DNA of 64,000 bases from Acholeplasma laidlawii. Its GTDB lineage: Bacteria > Bacillota_I > Bacilli_A > Acholeplasmatales > Acholeplasmataceae. How positions within the stretch are numbered: position 1 is the first letter of the stretch; every line of letters starts with the position of its first letter. Where the stretch lies: assembly GCF_015709225.1 (NCBI RefSeq), contig NZ_JADNRS010000050.1:19605-83604 (forward strand), read 5' to 3'. The notes under the pieces were generated by a model that saw nothing but the letters and a program-made list of their open reading frames with translations, searched no databases and was not told where the DNA came from. The translations under genes and the position numbers were made by a program. Of this stretch, positions 1-8,844 are shown one piece after another.

Positions 1-1
1 A

Positions 2-1132
2 GCAAAACTAGTAATTAAACTCAACAGTAATTATGATGTATTTTTGTCAACTATTTTAATTGGTAACAATATCGCAAATATTTTAGGTGCATCACTTGCG
101 ACTTTACTGTTTGTCAAATCATTTGGTAATGATTTAGGTGCGACACTATCGACACTTGTATTTACAGTAATCATCTTAATATTTGGTGAAGTTACTCCAA
201 AAAGTATTGCTAAAGAATATCCAAATAAATTTGCAATGTTTGCAGCACCGATTGTAAATGTCCTTGAATTTGTATTACTTCCAGTTAATTTTTTCTTCAA
301 GGTATGGAAGAAAGTACTATCTTATATTGTTAAACCAAACAGTAAAGCTCACTTAAGTGAAGATGAACTCATCATGATTGTTGATGAGGTACAAGAATCA
401 GGCGCTATTGATGAATCAAGTGGTACATTAATACGTAGTGCAATTGAGTTTGCTGACTTAGAAGCAGTGGATATTTATACACCGAGAATTGATGTTGTAG
501 CTGTTTCAACAGCTGCAAACCATGAAGATATATTTAAAGTCTTCAAAGAATCTGGATATTCAAGAATACCTGTATATGAAGAAAATATTGACCATATCAT
601 AGGTGTCATGAACTATAAAGATTTCTTTATGGTTTTAACAGAAGGTTTTGATATTAAAGAAATTATTAAAGATGTTTTATTTATACCCAAAACTAAAAAA
701 GTAAAAGATCTATTATTAGAACTTCAACAGTCTAAATCTCATATGGCTGTAGTCATTGATGACTACGGCGGAACAGCTGGTATCTTAACACTTGAGGATA
801 TACTTGAAGAACTTGTTGGAGATATTTGGGATGAACATGATGATATCATTGAAGCAGTTAAGAAGATGAATGATAATCAATACCTCGTTTTAGGTAATAG
901 TAGTATTGAAGATTTCTTAGATATTATAGGTTCTAAAGAAGAGCCGAATGTGCTTACAGTCAATGGTTGGGTTGTAGAAAAATTAGGCACACTACCTCTT
1001 GAGGGCAAAACCTATGTAGTTAAGCCGTATACCTTTGAAATTGTTAAAATGGACGGTAAACGCATCGATTTAGTCCAAATTACGATTGAAAAAGAAGAAC
1101 AAATTTCACATGATTTGGAAAATAATGAATAA
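2..1132 (+). CDS. CNNM/CorC (HlyC/CorC) family membrane protein, 5'-truncated
   Basis: The reading frame is open to the window edge, so the N-terminus is missing. The TTG at 44 is internal, because codons upstream of it are in frame and coding. The visible 376 residues hold the end of a DUF21/CNNM membrane domain, a pair of CBS domains (about residues 160-285, with 'SGYSRIPVYEENIDHIIGV' and 'AVVIDDYGGTAGILTLEDI') and a C-terminal CorC_HlyC domain (about 300-365). The family is proposed to act in Mg2+/Co2+ efflux or membrane ion homeostasis; 'hemolysin' is a legacy label. Family assignment is firm, the transported ion is not. Confidence 0.9.
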   Translation, partial: AKLVIKLNSNYDVFLSTILIGNNIANILGASLATLLFVKSFGNDLGATLSTLVFTVIILIFGEVTPKSIAKEYPNKFAMFAAPIVNVLEFVLLPVNFFFKVWKKVLSYIVKPNSKAHLSEDELIMIVDEVQESGAIDESSGTLIRSAIEFADLEAVDIYTPRIDVVAVSTAANHEDIFKVFKESGYSRIPVYEENIDHIIGVMNYKDFFMVLTEGFDIKEIIKDVLFIPKTKKVKDLLLELQQSKSHMAVVIDDYGGTAGILTLEDILEELVGDIWDEHDDIIEAVKKMNDNQYLVLGNSSIEDFLDIIGSKEEPNVLTVNGWVVEKLGTLPLEGKTYVVKPYTFEIVKMDGKRIDLVQITIEKEEQISHDLENNE

Positions 1133-1137
1133 TAGTA

Positions 1138-1166
1138 TAGTCAAATGAATCATTATTTGATACAAT
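1138..1166 (+). promoter_or_regulatory. promoter of the alaS T-box transcript
   Basis: The -10 element TACAAT (1161-1166) is preceded by TGA, which makes an extended -10. TAGTCA lies 17 bases upstream (1138-1143) as a 4/6 match to the -35 consensus. It sits directly before the T-box leader. Confidence 0.55.
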
Positions 1167-1169
1167 GAA

Positions 1170-1395
1170 TATGCAATGATTAAGATGAGTAATTAAGTAC
1201 TAATTTTAGAAGAGAATCACTGGATGGTGAAAGGTGATAATTAGGTTTAATGAAAGCTGTCTTAGGAGCAAAAGTATTTCCGGCTATAACGGATTTGAAC
1301 ATGAGTGCACATAATTATGTGAACTAAGGTGGTACCGCGAATTTTTCGTCCTTAGAAGATTTTATATCTTTTAAGGACTTTATTATTTTTGAAAG
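1170..1395 (+). promoter_or_regulatory. T-box riboswitch (alanine) upstream of alaS
   Basis: The conserved T-box sequence AAGGTGGTACCGCG is at 1326-1339. It is followed by a terminator hairpin (arms 1348-1358 and 1367-1378) and a T-rich tail to 1390. The likely specifier codon is GCT at 1256-1258, matching alanine. In this family uncharged tRNA binds the leader and favours the antiterminator, so alaS is transcribed when charged tRNA-Ala is scarce. The position directly upstream of alaS agrees with the specifier. Confidence 0.92.
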
Positions 1396-1408
1396 GAAAA
1401 ATAGAACT

Positions 1409-3973
1409 ATGAAATATATGACAAGCGAACAAATTAGACAAACTTGGTTAAACTTTTTTAAAGATAAGGGGCATATTATTGAGCCTTCCGCATCATTAAT
1501 TCCTGTAGATGACCCTACACTTTTATGGATTAATGCGGGTGTGGCTCCATTAAAGAAATATTTTGATGGTACAGAAACACCAAAATCAAAACGTATTACA
1601 AACATCCAAAAAAGTATTAGAACAAATGATATTGATAATGTTGGGAAAACTGCAAGGCACCATACATTTTTTGAGATGATGGGGAATTTCAGTATTGGTG
1701 ATTACTTTAAAAAAGAAGCTATAGAATTTGGTTTTGAACTTTTAACGAGTCCGAAATACTTTGATATACCATTAGATAAACTGTATATGACTTATTATCC
1801 AACCGATCTAGAGGCTAAAAATACTTGGTTAGAGTTGGGTGTCAAAGAAGATCATTTAATCCCTGTTGAAGGTAACTTCTGGGAAATTGGTGCTGGTCCA
1901 TCGGGTCCAGATACGGAAATCTTTTTTGATAGAGGCATATCTTATGATTTAAGAGGTCCTGAACTTATCCGTGATGATATTGAAAATGAGCGTTATATAG
2001 AAATTTGGAATATTGTATTCTCACAATACAATGCAGATCCTAAACTTAAGAGATCTGAATATAAAGAACTACCAAATAAGAATATTGATACGGGTGCTGG
2101 TTTAGAAAGATTTGCTTGTGTACTACAAGGTACAAAGACAAACTTTGAAACAGACCTACACTATCCAGTTATTCTTAAAGTAGAGTCTTTAAGTGGTGTA
2201 AAATACGATGGGCAAATGGCATTTAAAGTGATCTCTGACCACATTAAAACTTTAGTATTTGCAATCTCTGATGGTGCGAACCTTTCAAACGAAGGTAGAG
2301 GTTATGTATTACGTCGTATTCTACGCCGTGCGGTTAAGTACGGTAAATCTATTGGTTTTGATGCACCGTTCTTGCATTTACTAGTAGATACAGTTGTTGA
2401 TATGATGTCAAACTTCTACACAAACTTAAAAGAAACTGCAGTCATTGTTAAGAAAATTATTTTAAAAGAAGAAGAAAAATTCTTTTCAACCATCCTAGAT
2501 GGTGAAAAACACTTACTTCAATCCATTAAAGATGGTAAGTTAAGTGGTGAGGATGCATTTAAACTTTATGATACATATGGCTTCCCGATCGAATTAACGA
2601 TTGAATATGCAGAAGAACACGGTATCACTGTAGATATTGAAGGATTTAACGAAGCACTTGAAGTTCAAAAATCACGAAGTAGAGATGCTAGAAAAGTAAC
2701 ACACTCTATGAAGGGTCAAGATGAGGCTTTATTAAACTTTGATCTACCAAGCGAATTTGTAGGTTATGACTACCTACAAACAGAAAGTAAAGTCATCAAA
2801 GTATTTGATCAAGGTATTGTATTAGATAAAACACCATTTTATGCAAATAGTGGTGGTCAAATATCTGATACAGGGTCTATTAATGGTTTAGTTGTTAGAG
2901 ATGTCATCAAATTACCACATGGTCAACATCTACACTTAATTGAAACAGATGCATTTACTGAAGGTGATGAAGTATTATGTATTGTCAATCAAGATAAGCG
3001 CCAACACATAATGAAAAATCATACAGCGACACACTTACTTAATCAAGCCTTAAAAGATACGTTAGGAAGTCACGTGAAACAACAAGGTTCTTATAATGGT
3101 GATTTAAAACTAACATTTGATATCAACCATTATGAAACTATCAAAGATGATGAAATTTTAGTAGTAGAAAAAATTGTTCAACAAAAAATAAAAGAACAAA
3201 TTGATGTAGTAACGCGCGTTTTACCAATTGATGAGGCTAAAAAATTAGGTGCAGCTATGCAATTTGGTGAAAAATATGGTGATATTGTTAGAGTAGTCGA
3301 TGTAGGATCTTGGAGTATGGAGTTTTGTGGTGGCACACATGTTAAAAACACATCAGACATCAAAAACTTTATGATTACTTCAGTAGAATCTATTGGTTCA
3401 GGTACTTACAGATTTGAAGCAATTACTGGTCAAGTATTATCACAAGTTAAAAAAATAGCTCAAAATTTACTTGAAATGATTCATCAACATATTGAAAAGA
3501 TTAAATCACTTGATGAAAATCATGATTTAAATCCATTACCAGAATTAACTGGATCTTATCAAGATATCATCAATCTAAGAGTGTATAATCACTATATATC
3601 AAATGAATCTAAAGTCGTTGAAAAACAACTAGAAGCTAAATTAATTGATCAAATTATTCTACAAGCAGATACATTTATACCTGAAACAATTGAACCAACT
3701 ACCTATATTTATACTGAAAACCTACCGCAGTCATCATTAAAACCACTCATTGATGTCTTATATGATAAAATAAAGGTAGATACTGTTGTCTTATTAAACA
3801 TCTCTGAAGACAAGGCAAGTTATTTAGTTAAATCATCAGTAAATGAAGCAAGAAACGTTATTAATGAGTTAAACAAAGTACTTGATGGTCGTGGTGGTGG
3901 TAAACCTGATTTTGCTCAAGGTGGTACACAGGCACTAGACAAGGTAAAAATGCTTTTGAAAGGTAAAAATTAA
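1409..3973 (+). CDS. alaS: alanyl-tRNA synthetase
   Basis: Class II aminoacyl-tRNA synthetase that charges tRNA-Ala in the cytoplasm. The 854 residues have the usual architecture: N-terminal catalytic core ('ARHHTFFEMMGNFSIGDYFK', class II motif 2 region), an editing domain with the zinc-site motifs 'HTATHLL' and 'FCGGTH', and a C-Ala domain ending in 'GRGGGKPDFAQGG'. The ATG at 1409 has an SD (GAAAGG, 1391-1396) and lies just after the T-box terminator. It heads a cluster matching the Bacillus alaS-yrrK-yrzB-yrrM region. Regulation is by the T-box. Confidence 0.98.
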   Translation: MKYMTSEQIRQTWLNFFKDKGHIIEPSASLIPVDDPTLLWINAGVAPLKKYFDGTETPKSKRITNIQKSIRTNDIDNVGKTARHHTFFEMMGNFSIGDYFKKEAIEFGFELLTSPKYFDIPLDKLYMTYYPTDLEAKNTWLELGVKEDHLIPVEGNFWEIGAGPSGPDTEIFFDRGISYDLRGPELIRDDIENERYIEIWNIVFSQYNADPKLKRSEYKELPNKNIDTGAGLERFACVLQGTKTNFETDLHYPVILKVESLSGVKYDGQMAFKVISDHIKTLVFAISDGANLSNEGRGYVLRRILRRAVKYGKSIGFDAPFLHLLVDTVVDMMSNFYTNLKETAVIVKKIILKEEEKFFSTILDGEKHLLQSIKDGKLSGEDAFKLYDTYGFPIELTIEYAEEHGITVDIEGFNEALEVQKSRSRDARKVTHSMKGQDEALLNFDLPSEFVGYDYLQTESKVIKVFDQGIVLDKTPFYANSGGQISDTGSINGLVVRDVIKLPHGQHLHLIETDAFTEGDEVLCIVNQDKRQHIMKNHTATHLLNQALKDTLGSHVKQQGSYNGDLKLTFDINHYETIKDDEILVVEKIVQQKIKEQIDVVTRVLPIDEAKKLGAAMQFGEKYGDIVRVVDVGSWSMEFCGGTHVKNTSDIKNFMITSVESIGSGTYRFEAITGQVLSQVKKIAQNLLEMIHQHIEKIKSLDENHDLNPLPELTGSYQDIINLRVYNHYISNESKVVEKQLEAKLIDQIILQADTFIPETIEPTTYIYTENLPQSSLKPLIDVLYDKIKVDTVVLLNISEDKASYLVKSSVNEARNVINELNKVLDGRGGGKPDFAQGGTQALDKVKMLLKGKN

Positions 3974-3974
3974 T

Positions 3975-4397
3975 TTGAAATATTTTGGACTCGATTTAGG
4001 TGAAAAATCACTTGGCGTAGCGATATCTGAATCAGGTATCATCGCAAGTAATTTAACCACTATTCGATTTAAAAGCGAGGATTATGAAGATGCTGTAGAA
4101 CAACTTCTTAAACTCATTAATCAATATAAAATTGACTGTGTTGTATTAGGTTTACCTAAACACATGAACAATGATATTGGTTTAAAAGGTCAAATGGCTA
4201 TTGATTTTAAAACATTATTAGAATCAAAAAGTAACATTCAAGTCATCTTATGGGATGAACGTTTATCTACAAAAACAGCATTAAGAATCTTATCAGATAG
4301 TAATAAGAAGTATGATAAGCAACGCAACCTAAAAGACGAGGTCGCAGCACAAGTGATCTTACAAAACTACTTAAATTCCAGGGGGAATACATTATGA
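3975..4397 (+). CDS. ruvX: RuvX/YqgF family Holliday-junction resolvase-like nuclease
   Basis: RNase H-fold protein of 140 residues. The family is implicated in 16S rRNA 5'-end maturation and was proposed as a Holliday-junction resolvase. It shows the N-terminal 'GLDLGEKSLGVAIS' Asp motif and the C-terminal 'DERLST' and 'DEVAAQVIL' acidic motifs. The start is TTG one base after the alaS stop codon, so translation is probably coupled. In Bacillus a small gene (yrzL/IreB) lies between alaS and this gene; it is missing here. Confidence 0.92.
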   Translation: MKYFGLDLGEKSLGVAISESGIIASNLTTIRFKSEDYEDAVEQLLKLINQYKIDCVVLGLPKHMNNDIGLKGQMAIDFKTLLESKSNIQVILWDERLSTKTALRILSDSNKKYDKQRNLKDEVAAQVILQNYLNSRGNTL

Positions 4398-4660
4398 AAA
4401 AAGATAACGAATTAATCATCATTACTGGTGATAAAGAAGAAAAAGCAACTATTTTATTTACTTTCGAAGAAGAAGGTAAAAACTATGTCGTATTTGAGTT
4501 TGATGAAACTGAAGAAGTTTCAGCTGCTCGTTTTGAACCAACACAAGGTGAAGGCATTGGTCAATTAATGGATATTGAAACCGAAGCTGAATGGGATTTA
4601 GTTGAAAACGTGTTTAACCAATATGAAAAAGATTTAGAAGATGAAGAACTGGAAGATTAG
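4394..4660 (+). CDS. DUF1292 family protein (YrzB-like)
   Basis: Small acidic protein (88 residues) overlapping the end of ruvX by 4 bases, with an SD (AGGGGGA) just upstream. The pattern 'DKEEKATILFTFEEEGKNYV' followed by 'YVVFEFDETEEVSAARF' is typical of DUF1292 (B. subtilis YrzB), which follows ruvX in many Firmicutes. The molecular function is unknown. Its length is normal for the family. Confidence 0.85.
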   Translation: MKKDNELIIITGDKEEKATILFTFEEEGKNYVVFEFDETEEVSAARFEPTQGEGIGQLMDIETEAEWDLVENVFNQYEKDLEDEELED

Positions 4661-5210
4661 TGATTTAAAGTCTTATGCACTGTCAAAAAATATTCCAATT
4701 ATTCAAGATGATGCATTAAACTTTATCAAAAACTATATTCAAAATAACAACATCACATCTATATTAGAAATTGGAACTGCCTATGGATATAGTGCAGTTT
4801 CTTTCTCAAGTGAGACTACACATGTAGATACCATCGAAAGAGATAGAGTCCGTTATGAAGAGGCTTTAGAGTGGATTAGTCTACTGGATGCCAATGTCAC
4901 ACTTTATGCAGAAGACGCATTAACATTTGATGGATTAGAATCTACATATGATCTCATCTTTATAGATGCAGCTAAATCTCAATATGAAACACTATTTAAA
5001 AAATACAGTGCATTATTAAATCCAGGAGGGAGTATTGTTTGTGATAATATTAACTTCCATAATTTAAAGATAGAAACGGTTAAAAATAGGAGTACAAAAG
5101 GGTTACTTAAAAAGTTAGAAAAATTTAAAACTTTTTTAAAAGAAAATGATACTTTTGAAACAACTTTTTTAGATATCGGAGATGGGCTTACAGTGTCCAA
5201 GTTAAAATAA
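4641..5210 (+). CDS. class I SAM-dependent O-methyltransferase (YrrM-like)
   Basis: 189 residues with a Rossmann methyltransferase core: motif I 'SILEIGTAYGYSAV' (about 34-48), an acidic ribose-binding residue in 'VDTIERD', and motif 'LIFIDAAKSQYETLF' (about 106-120), typical of O-methyltransferase family 3 and TrmR-like tRNA wobble-uridine methyltransferases. B. subtilis YrrM (TrmR) methylates 5-hydroxyuridine in tRNA, and the synteny supports orthology. The ATG overlaps the DUF1292 gene by 20 bases. In Bacillus mltG lies between these two genes; here it is absent. Confidence 0.85.
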   Translation: MKNWKISDLKSYALSKNIPIIQDDALNFIKNYIQNNNITSILEIGTAYGYSAVSFSSETTHVDTIERDRVRYEEALEWISLLDANVTLYAEDALTFDGLESTYDLIFIDAAKSQYETLFKKYSALLNPGGSIVCDNINFHNLKIETVKNRSTKGLLKKLEKFKTFLKENDTFETTFLDIGDGLTVSKLK

Positions 5211-5830
5211 TGATTGAACAATATACTAAGAATAATCAAACAATTCAATATAAGATTATTTTTAAAACGATTAAACATGTATATTTTAGAAAAAAAGATG
5301 ATTATTTTTTGATATCAGCTAATCGCAAAATGAATAAAAAACAAGTACTAAGTATATTAGACAGTCATTTTAATAAATTGGTAGGTTATCAAACGAAGAA
5401 AAGACGTCAGACAACTGAAAAGTTTCAGTTATGGGGCAGTAAACTCAGTGAAGAAGCATTCTTTGATGGGTTAGAAAACACTCAAAAAAACTATGAAAAA
5501 ATACTGATTAATAAAACATTTGCTCAAATAAAAATATTTGAATCGCAACTAATAAACGACCTATCTAAACTGAATTTAACACTTAAACCCACCAAGGTTA
5601 AGTTGTTAAAATCAAAATTTGGTTCATGCCAAATTATTAAAAAAGAAATAACAATTAATGCATTTTTAGCCAAAGTAGATCCTATCTATTTGTATTATGT
5701 ACTTTTACATGAGTACTGTCATTTAATAGAAGCAAATCACTCAAGCGCGTTTTATAAATTGCTTGATGTACTTATGGAAAACCATAAAGTGATTCAAAAG
5801 GATTTAAGAAAATATGTTATTACATTTTAG
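5210..5830 (+). CDS. YgjP/SprT-like zinc metallopeptidase-family protein
   Basis: 206 residues with the gluzincin-type motif 'HEYCHLIEANHSSAFY' (HExxH plus a downstream His) near residues 167-182, preceded by 'FGSCQIIKKEITIN'. This is typical of the YgjP (DUF45) metal-dependent hydrolase family. The ATG overlaps the methyltransferase stop codon by 1 base (TAATGA context). The substrate of this family is not established. No signal peptide is seen, so it is probably cytosolic. Confidence 0.82.
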   Translation: MIEQYTKNNQTIQYKIIFKTIKHVYFRKKDDYFLISANRKMNKKQVLSILDSHFNKLVGYQTKKRRQTTEKFQLWGSKLSEEAFFDGLENTQKNYEKILINKTFAQIKIFESQLINDLSKLNLTLKPTKVKLLKSKFGSCQIIKKEITINAFLAKVDPIYLYYVLLHEYCHLIEANHSSAFYKLLDVLMENHKVIQKDLRKYVITF

Positions 5831-5845
5831 ATAGTCAATTTATGA

Positions 5846-5870
5846 TATAATATAACAAGAAATTAAGGAG
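5846..5870 (+). promoter_or_regulatory. -10 element and SD of greA
   Basis: TATAAT is at 5846-5851 and AAGGAG at 5865-5870, ahead of the ATG at 5882. No convincing -35 is visible. It suggests that greA has its own transcript besides read-through. Confidence 0.5.
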
Positions 5871-5881
5871 ATATACATCAA

Positions 5882-6358
5882 ATGGCAAGTAAAAAAGTAT
5901 ATGAACTTACCCAATCGGGTTTAGATCAACTAAAAGATGAATTAACACATTTAAAAGATGTTAAACGTGTTGAAAACTTAGAAGCTTTAAAAGAAGCTCG
6001 TGAACAAGGTGACTTATCAGAAAATGCTGACTATGATGCAGCTCGTAATGAACAAGCTAGAATTGAAGCACGAATTCTTGAAATTGAAAGCATCTTAAAA
6101 AATGTAAAAATAATTAGAACTAATGATGATTCAACAACTGTAAATATTGGTAAAAAAGTATTACTTCACTTTGTAGAAAAGAACAAAGATGTTGAGTACC
6201 ATGTTGTTGGAACCATTGAAGCAGACCCTAAGAATTTCAAGATTTCTATCGAATCTCCATTAGGACGTGCTATCAAGGGTAAAGAAGTTGGAGATTTAGT
6301 ACAAATCAAATCTGCAACAAATAAACAATCAAACGTAGAGATTAAAGCAATTAGTTAA
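5882..6358 (+). CDS. greA: transcription elongation factor GreA
   Basis: 158 residues, normal length. The N-terminal coiled coil carries the GreA signature 'EAREQGDLSENADYDAARNE' at its tip, with the acidic residues that enter the RNA polymerase secondary channel and stimulate cleavage of backtracked RNA. The C-terminal FKBP-like domain ends in 'SPLGRAIKGKEVGDLVQI'. A dedicated -10 (5846) and a strong SD (5865-5870) precede it. Confidence 0.97.
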   Translation: MASKKVYELTQSGLDQLKDELTHLKDVKRVENLEALKEAREQGDLSENADYDAARNEQARIEARILEIESILKNVKIIRTNDDSTTVNIGKKVLLHFVEKNKDVEYHVVGTIEADPKNFKISIESPLGRAIKGKEVGDLVQIKSATNKQSNVEIKAIS

Positions 6359-6906
6359 TGATTAAAGCAAGAAATTTAATTCCTAGCCTATATCAGGAAT
6401 CTATAGCAACAATTGATTATGACATGCTTAAAAAGCAGGGTATAACGACTCTGCTTTTTGACTTAGATAATACAATCATTGACTACCATCAAACCAAACT
6501 AACAAGCGAATCGATAGAATTCCTAGCTCACTTAGAAAAAGAATTTAAAGTACTAATTATCTCTAACTCTCATAATAAACGCGTTGATTTTGCAGTAGGA
6601 CATCAATTTAGATATGTTTCTTTTGCTAAAAAACCACTTAAAATGGGTTTCAAAAAAGCCTTAAAAATATTAGATTCAACAATTGGTGAAACAGCCATGA
6701 TAGGTGATCAACTCCTAACGGATATTCATGGTGCTAACCGACTAGGTATGTTTAATATATTAGTGGACCCAATAGCTAAAAAGACAGATAAATTACCTAC
6801 TAGAATTAATAGACAACTAGAAAAGTATTTTCTAAAGAAGATTGAAAGAAAGTATCCAGATGAATTTGGGAAAGGATTGAACGTTTATGCCATCAAACAC
6901 TACTAA
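6358..6906 (+). CDS. yqeG: YqeG family HAD-IIIA phosphatase
   Basis: 182 residues. HAD motif I is 'LLFDLDNTIIDYH' (about 32-44), motif II 'VLIISNSHNKRV', motif III/IV 'AMIGDQLLTDIHGANRLG'. It overlaps greA by one base (TAATG). The gene precedes yqeH in most Firmicutes, as here. In vivo substrate unknown. Confidence 0.9.
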   Translation: MIKARNLIPSLYQESIATIDYDMLKKQGITTLLFDLDNTIIDYHQTKLTSESIEFLAHLEKEFKVLIISNSHNKRVDFAVGHQFRYVSFAKKPLKMGFKKALKILDSTIGETAMIGDQLLTDIHGANRLGMFNILVDPIAKKTDKLPTRINRQLEKYFLKKIERKYPDEFGKGLNVYAIKHY

Positions 6907-7915
6907 ATGTATGGGTTGCGGAGTTGTATTACAAACTGAGGATCCAACAAAATTAGGTTATATTCCAAATCATGACCACATCTTTTGTAAAAGTTGTTAC
7001 CAGCTGATGCATTATGGAAAAGCCGAAGGTCATAGTCATCCAGATAATTTACCTAATTTTGAAAAGAAATCTTTAATTGTTGTAGTAACATCTCTTCTTT
7101 ATTTAGACAGTATGTTAAATTCAGAGGTGAAACGCTTAGGAGATAACTACAAAGTTGTCTACTTAATTAACCAGATTGACCTATTACCTGATGCAACTTC
7201 TAAGAATTTTTTATTAGGGAAAATTCAGAAAAGTTTTAGATTAAATAGAGTAAGCTATGAAGATATCGTTTTAATGAGTGCGCTAAACCCATATGATATC
7301 GATCATTTAAAAGGATATCTTAAATCATTTAACTTACCAAATATCTATTTAATTGGACTACAAAATAGTGGTAAAACAACTATTTTTAAGGCATTAACTG
7401 GTAATAAAGAAGCACTGAGTTTACCAAAGGCTGCTTTAACTCAAACCATGTTACATGCTAAATTTGATCAATTAAACATCTATGACACACCTGGTTTATA
7501 TCAAAGTGGTTACCTACATGAATTCTTTGAGTATAAAGATTACAAAGATTTACTCCCACAAAAGCAGTTTAATCCTCGAAACGGTACGCTTAAAAGTGGA
7601 CAATCACTCATGATTGGTGGTTTAGTAAATATTAGTGTTCTTAAAGGTGAAACAAAATCTACCTTATATGTATCTGATTATGTGAAACACCATATAACAA
7701 GTACAGATAATGTAGAAAATATTTTAACTACCGATAATATCTTTAAACTTAAATTTGATAATTATGTGACTAAAGATTACAAGCTTGTTGAAGACAAAAA
7801 ATATCAGTTCACACTTGCAGATTTCGGGATTGTTCATATCCTAGGACCTGTCACTATCCAAATAACAACACATCCAAAATTACATGTCACACTTACAGAG
7901 AGTTTCTTCAAATGA
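6887..7915 (+). CDS. yqeH: ribosome biogenesis GTPase YqeH
   Basis: 342 residues. An N-terminal zinc finger (CMGC ... CKSC, about residues 8-37) is followed by a circularly permuted G domain in the order G4 'NQIDLLP', G5 'SALNP', G1 'GLQNSGKTT', G3 'DTPG'. YqeH assists 30S subunit assembly. The P-loop has Gln and Ser (QNSGKTT) where relatives usually have A/P-NVGKS, a mild divergence. The ATG overlaps yqeG by 20 bases, with an SD (AAAGGA) 10 bases upstream. In Bacillus aroE, yhbY and nadD come next; none is present here. Confidence 0.92.
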   Translation: MPSNTTKCMGCGVVLQTEDPTKLGYIPNHDHIFCKSCYQLMHYGKAEGHSHPDNLPNFEKKSLIVVVTSLLYLDSMLNSEVKRLGDNYKVVYLINQIDLLPDATSKNFLLGKIQKSFRLNRVSYEDIVLMSALNPYDIDHLKGYLKSFNLPNIYLIGLQNSGKTTIFKALTGNKEALSLPKAALTQTMLHAKFDQLNIYDTPGLYQSGYLHEFFEYKDYKDLLPQKQFNPRNGTLKSGQSLMIGGLVNISVLKGETKSTLYVSDYVKHHITSTDNVENILTTDNIFKLKFDNYVTKDYKLVEDKKYQFTLADFGIVHILGPVTIQITTHPKLHVTLTESFFK

Positions 7916-8463
7916 TCGATAAAATAACAGAAGATGTCAGGCTAAAGTATAAAGACAATCCCAAACGATATGAACATATCCTAGGTGTTGTAAAAACTGC
8001 TGTAAGTCTTTCGTTAAGGTATGGGGTTGATTCCAATAAAGCCTATATTGCAGCAATCTTTCATGATTATACAAAGTATGATGACATAAATAGTCAAACA
8101 TCTGTATTAGACATAAATGAAATTAAAGCTTATGAAGATGTACCTGTGATGTATCATGCTTTAAGTGCAGCAGCAATTTTAAAAAATACCTACAACATAG
8201 AAGATGAAACCATCTTAAATGCCATTAAATATCATGTATATGGTAGAGTAGGTATGACAACACTGGATAAAATTATACTAATAGCTGATAAAATAGAACC
8301 AACAAGAGATTATCCACTTGTTGATGATTTAAGAAAACTATCACTTGAAAGTTTAGATGAAACCATTAAAGTATATTTAAATGATTTAGTAACAAATCCT
8401 GAATTGGGATACATTACAAATAAAAAAAACATATTAGAAATAATAAAAAGTATAGGAGAATAG
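7912..8463 (+). CDS. yqeK: YqeK family HD-domain Ap4A hydrolase
   Basis: 183 residues. HD-superfamily metal ligands are visible as 'RYEHILGVV' (His), 'AAIFHDYTKYD' (HD) and 'DKIEPTRD'. The YqeK family cleaves diadenosine tetraphosphate symmetrically to ADP. It starts on an ATGA overlap with the yqeH stop. The nadD gene that normally precedes yqeK is not here, so NAD synthesis must be encoded elsewhere or be absent. Confidence 0.9.
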   Translation: MIDKITEDVRLKYKDNPKRYEHILGVVKTAVSLSLRYGVDSNKAYIAAIFHDYTKYDDINSQTSVLDINEIKAYEDVPVMYHALSAAAILKNTYNIEDETILNAIKYHVYGRVGMTTLDKIILIADKIEPTRDYPLVDDLRKLSLESLDETIKVYLNDLVTNPELGYITNKKNILEIIKSIGE

Positions 8464-8466
8464 ATT

Positions 8467-8781
8467 TTGCAACTATTACAACAAACCATAGAAATATTAG
8501 AAAAAATTAATGCACAAGACATTACAGTATATGAATTCTTAGAAAAGAGTCCATTTTATGACTATTTTGTAGTCGCAACCGTCAATGAGCGTGCATCCCA
8601 AAGTGCGGTCGGTTATTTCAATGAAACCCTTAAATCAAGTATTAAACAAGTAGAAGGTAAAGGACAAACAGGTTGGTTATTAATTGACCTTGGAGATGTC
8701 GTAGTTCACTTGTTTGGTGAAAAAGATAGAGAGTTTTACGGATTTGATAAACGCTTCATGGAATTAAAAAAGAAAATATAA
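8467..8781 (+). CDS. rsfS: ribosomal silencing factor RsfS
   Basis: 104 residues. The RsfS/Iojap domain includes 'SPFYDYFVVATVNERASQ' and 'GWLLIDLGDVVVHLF', both diagnostic. It binds ribosomal protein L14 and blocks 30S-50S joining. The start is TTG at 8467, with GGAGAA at 8455-8460 as SD. Last gene of the yqeG-yqeH-yqeK-rsfS run, followed by a hairpin that overlaps the comEA start region. Confidence 0.93.
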   Translation: MQLLQQTIEILEKINAQDITVYEFLEKSPFYDYFVVATVNERASQSAVGYFNETLKSSIKQVEGKGQTGWLLIDLGDVVVHLFGEKDREFYGFDKRFMELKKKI

Positions 8782-8800
8782 TCTACATAAATAAAAGTCG

Positions 8801-8844
8801 AAAACCTCCATTATCTATACTATATAGATGAAGGAGGTTTTTTT
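8801..8844 (+). terminator. terminator-like hairpin whose 3' arm contains the comEA Shine-Dalgarno
   Basis: Arms AAAACCTCC (8801-8809) with GGAGGTTTT (8833-8841), plus an inner stem ATCTATA/TATAGAT (8813-8819 with 8823-8829), followed by T residues running into the comEA ATG at 8845. The 3' arm holds the SD AAGGAGG (8831-8837). It can therefore terminate rsfS transcription and/or hide the comEA ribosome-binding site. Confidence 0.7.

Noticed and set aside
6887..7915. YqeH P-loop GLQNSGKTT as a sign of an inactive GTPase
   Set aside because: The essential GKT and the other G motifs are present; the Gln and Ser changes are compatible with GTP binding.
8790..8799. AATAAAAGTC repeated near 8790, 13946, 46783 and 57602, close to gene ends
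   Set aside because: The same word also occurs inside the NUDIX gene (50617). In AT-rich DNA a few copies are expected and spacing to starts or stops is not constant.
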